Below, in pieces: positions 62,822 to 64,000 of a stretch of 64,000 bases of DNA. Location of the stretch: the NCBI RefSeq assembly GCF_900156395.1, contig NZ_FTNL01000022.1, forward strand, positions 1-64,000. Direction: 5' to 3'. The stretch comes from Fluoribacter gormanii (GTDB lineage: Bacteria > Pseudomonadota > Gammaproteobacteria > Legionellales > Legionellaceae). Made by a program: the position numbers and the translations under genes. Under the pieces are notes generated by a model. It was not told the DNA's origin. It was given only the letters and a program-made list of their open reading frames with translations, and ran no database searches. The first letter of the stretch is position 1. Each line of letters begins with the position of its first letter.

Positions 62822-64000
62822 TTAATAAACAAGAGCCGCTGCGTTTTGAACATCTTCCTCTTGTTCCGAGAGCAGTATCTTGGCTTCTTCCCGAGCTAAA
62901 CTTGCCTCATAGCGTAACAACTCACTTGTTTTAAAGAATCGACGTGTTTGATAACACGTCTTTTGACGTTCTTCTTTTTCAAGCCTCTCAATGACAGGTT
63001 CAGTTTCTCGGAACTCTTGTTCTGTTAAAGCAACTTGTTTTTTTGATGTTTCATCCAGGTAGGATGCAAGATCGAGCTTAGTCTGGTTCAGAAGTTGTGT
63101 TATGAGTTCTTTTCTGTTTATATCCAGTTTTTCATTATGATCATTTAAAGCATCCAGACACTCAGTTTCTTCTTCTTGAATAGAAGTCAGAGTTTCTGCT
63201 AACTGCTCGATTTGAGTGTTAATAAAGTTAATAGATCTTTGGTTGAGTAGGTTTTTGGCAGTCAATTGGCCACTCTCCCAATAGGAACAATCGGCTTCTT
63301 TTTTGCGCTTTGATGCAGCCTTAATGGTCTTATCTATATTTTCAATTTCTTTTTCATGCGCACTTATTTGTTCTGAAATATCATGCATTCTTTTGCGAGT
63401 CTCAATCAGCTCATCGTTTATCCTGGATTGCTCGCGGATAAGAACCGAATAGCGTTCATTAGGTATTTTGCCAAAAATCACTTGCAGTCGATTTTGATCT
63501 ACAGGATTTAATTTCCAATTCCATCGTTTCATTTCATCGACATATTCCATTTTTTGTCGAATTAAATCAGGTAACTCATGCCGATCAATATTTAAGTTAT
63601 TCCAATCAAGAGTTAAAAGCGCTTTTAATCTGAATAGTTTTTTAAACTCGGCATGTTTACGTTCTGGAAGCGCTTCAATTGCTTTTTCATCAGCTAATTG
63701 GAGCAGGGCGTCCTTATTCTTATCAAGAGTAGATTGAGCAGTTTTGAGTTTGCCTCGTTCTGAATCTAGTCGTGTTAGAAATGAAGATTGATATCCAGTA
63801 AATCCTTCTTGTAAAGGGGCATCTTCAACTTGAATTTCTATATAAGATTGAATGCCATCAGTACCATTTTGAATACGTATTTTTTTGGGGTCTACTTTTA
63901 GTAAAGCAGCAAATTGGGACTGTTTTTGAGAAAATAGACTTTCTTGAACATCTTGATTAAGCCCATCATCTTTACCCAATTCTTCTATGGAGCGTGCAAG
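62822..64000 (-). CDS. Coiled-coil protein, predicted effector, 5' end beyond the window
   Basis: The frame is open to the window edge with no stop, so the gene probably starts outside; 392 codons are visible. The product is mostly long charged helices, with heptad-like coiled coils about 95-145, 185-300 and 320-370 (visible numbering). There is no membrane segment. The C-terminus is glutamate-rich (EEAKILLSEQEED) followed by a short hydrophobic end, like the E-block and tail of many Dot/Icm signals. No domain can be named. A TTG at 63979 is an internal possible start but has no good support. Confidence 0.55.
   Translation of the reverse strand, partial: LARSIEELGKDDGLNQDVQESLFSQKQSQFAALLKVDPKKIRIQNGTDGIQSYIEIQVEDAPLQEGFTGYQSSFLTRLDSERGKLKTAQSTLDKNKDALLQLADEKAIEALPERKHAEFKKLFRLKALLTLDWNNLNIDRHELPDLIRQKMEYVDEMKRWNWKLNPVDQNRLQVIFGKIPNERYSVLIREQSRINDELIETRKRMHDISEQISAHEKEIENIDKTIKAASKRKKEADCSYWESGQLTAKNLLNQRSINFINTQIEQLAETLTSIQEEETECLDALNDHNEKLDINRKELITQLLNQTKLDLASYLDETSKKQVALTEQEFRETEPVIERLEKEERQKTCYQTRRFFKTSELLRYEASLAREEAKILLSEQEEDVQNAAALVY

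Overview
The window is about 38-40% G+C (estimated by eye) and reads as chromosomal DNA of a Legionella species, probably not L. pneumophila itself. The evidence is a Legionella gene set: LetS-type hybrid kinase, PPi-dependent phosphofructokinase, PilE, secreted CD39-type apyrase, Kdo hydroxylase and a NosP/NahK/NarR c-di-GMP module. Between these housekeeping genes lie large, poorly conserved proteins with eukaryotic-like domains (kinase-like, alpha/beta hydrolase, J-domain, long coiled coils), as expected of Dot/Icm type IV effectors. No phage, insertion sequence, CRISPR array or replication origin was seen.

Layout. 0-7 kb: a half repeat element, tRNA-Phe, yggX, a PilZ protein with an unusual insertion, and two large predicted effectors, both with kinase-like motifs. 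7.3-10.5 kb: an overlapping operon of ferredoxin, Fe-S helicase, tsaB and a Trm112-like gene. 10.5-19.4 kb: APC permease, a small unknown gene, bolA, pilE, pfp, letS, then divergent gltX. 19.5-26.8 kb: accessory block with a serine hydrolase, a repeat-containing putative effector, a glutathione S-transferase and two tandem hydrolase paralogues. 27-34 kb: an outer-membrane barrel, a Cys-rich secreted protein, and a small biosynthetic locus (MMPL exporter plus a one-module NRPS). 34-41.8 kb: epmC, apyrase, EamA transporter, a 45-codon Cys-rich lipoprotein gene, roxA, a Kef-type antiporter, ychJ and kdoO. 41.8-46.7 kb: nosP-nahK-narR. 46.9-56.0 kb: a four-gene MdtABC/NodT efflux operon. 56.1-64 kb: tandem hydrophobic paralogues, a coiled-coil protein, an alpha/beta hydrolase, a 39-codon ORF coupled to mtfA, small secreted or membrane proteins, a J-domain membrane protein and a coiled-coil gene cut by the window edge.

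The genes work together in clear groups: 2-oxoglutarate or O2-dependent modification enzymes (epmC, roxA, kdoO), NO-linked c-di-GMP control (nosP-nahK-narR, with a PilZ protein as a possible c-di-GMP reader), the LetS virulence switch, an RND efflux system, and an NRPS/exporter pair.

A family of short palindromic repeats (core GTAGCCTGG...CCAGGCTAC) sits mainly at 3' ends of genes. One copy lies in frame inside the NodT coding sequence and another supplies the mtfA stop codon. The most interesting leads are the exonised repeat, the NRPS/MMPL locus with a nested palindrome between its genes, the two kinase-like effectors, and several small genes below usual length cut-offs.
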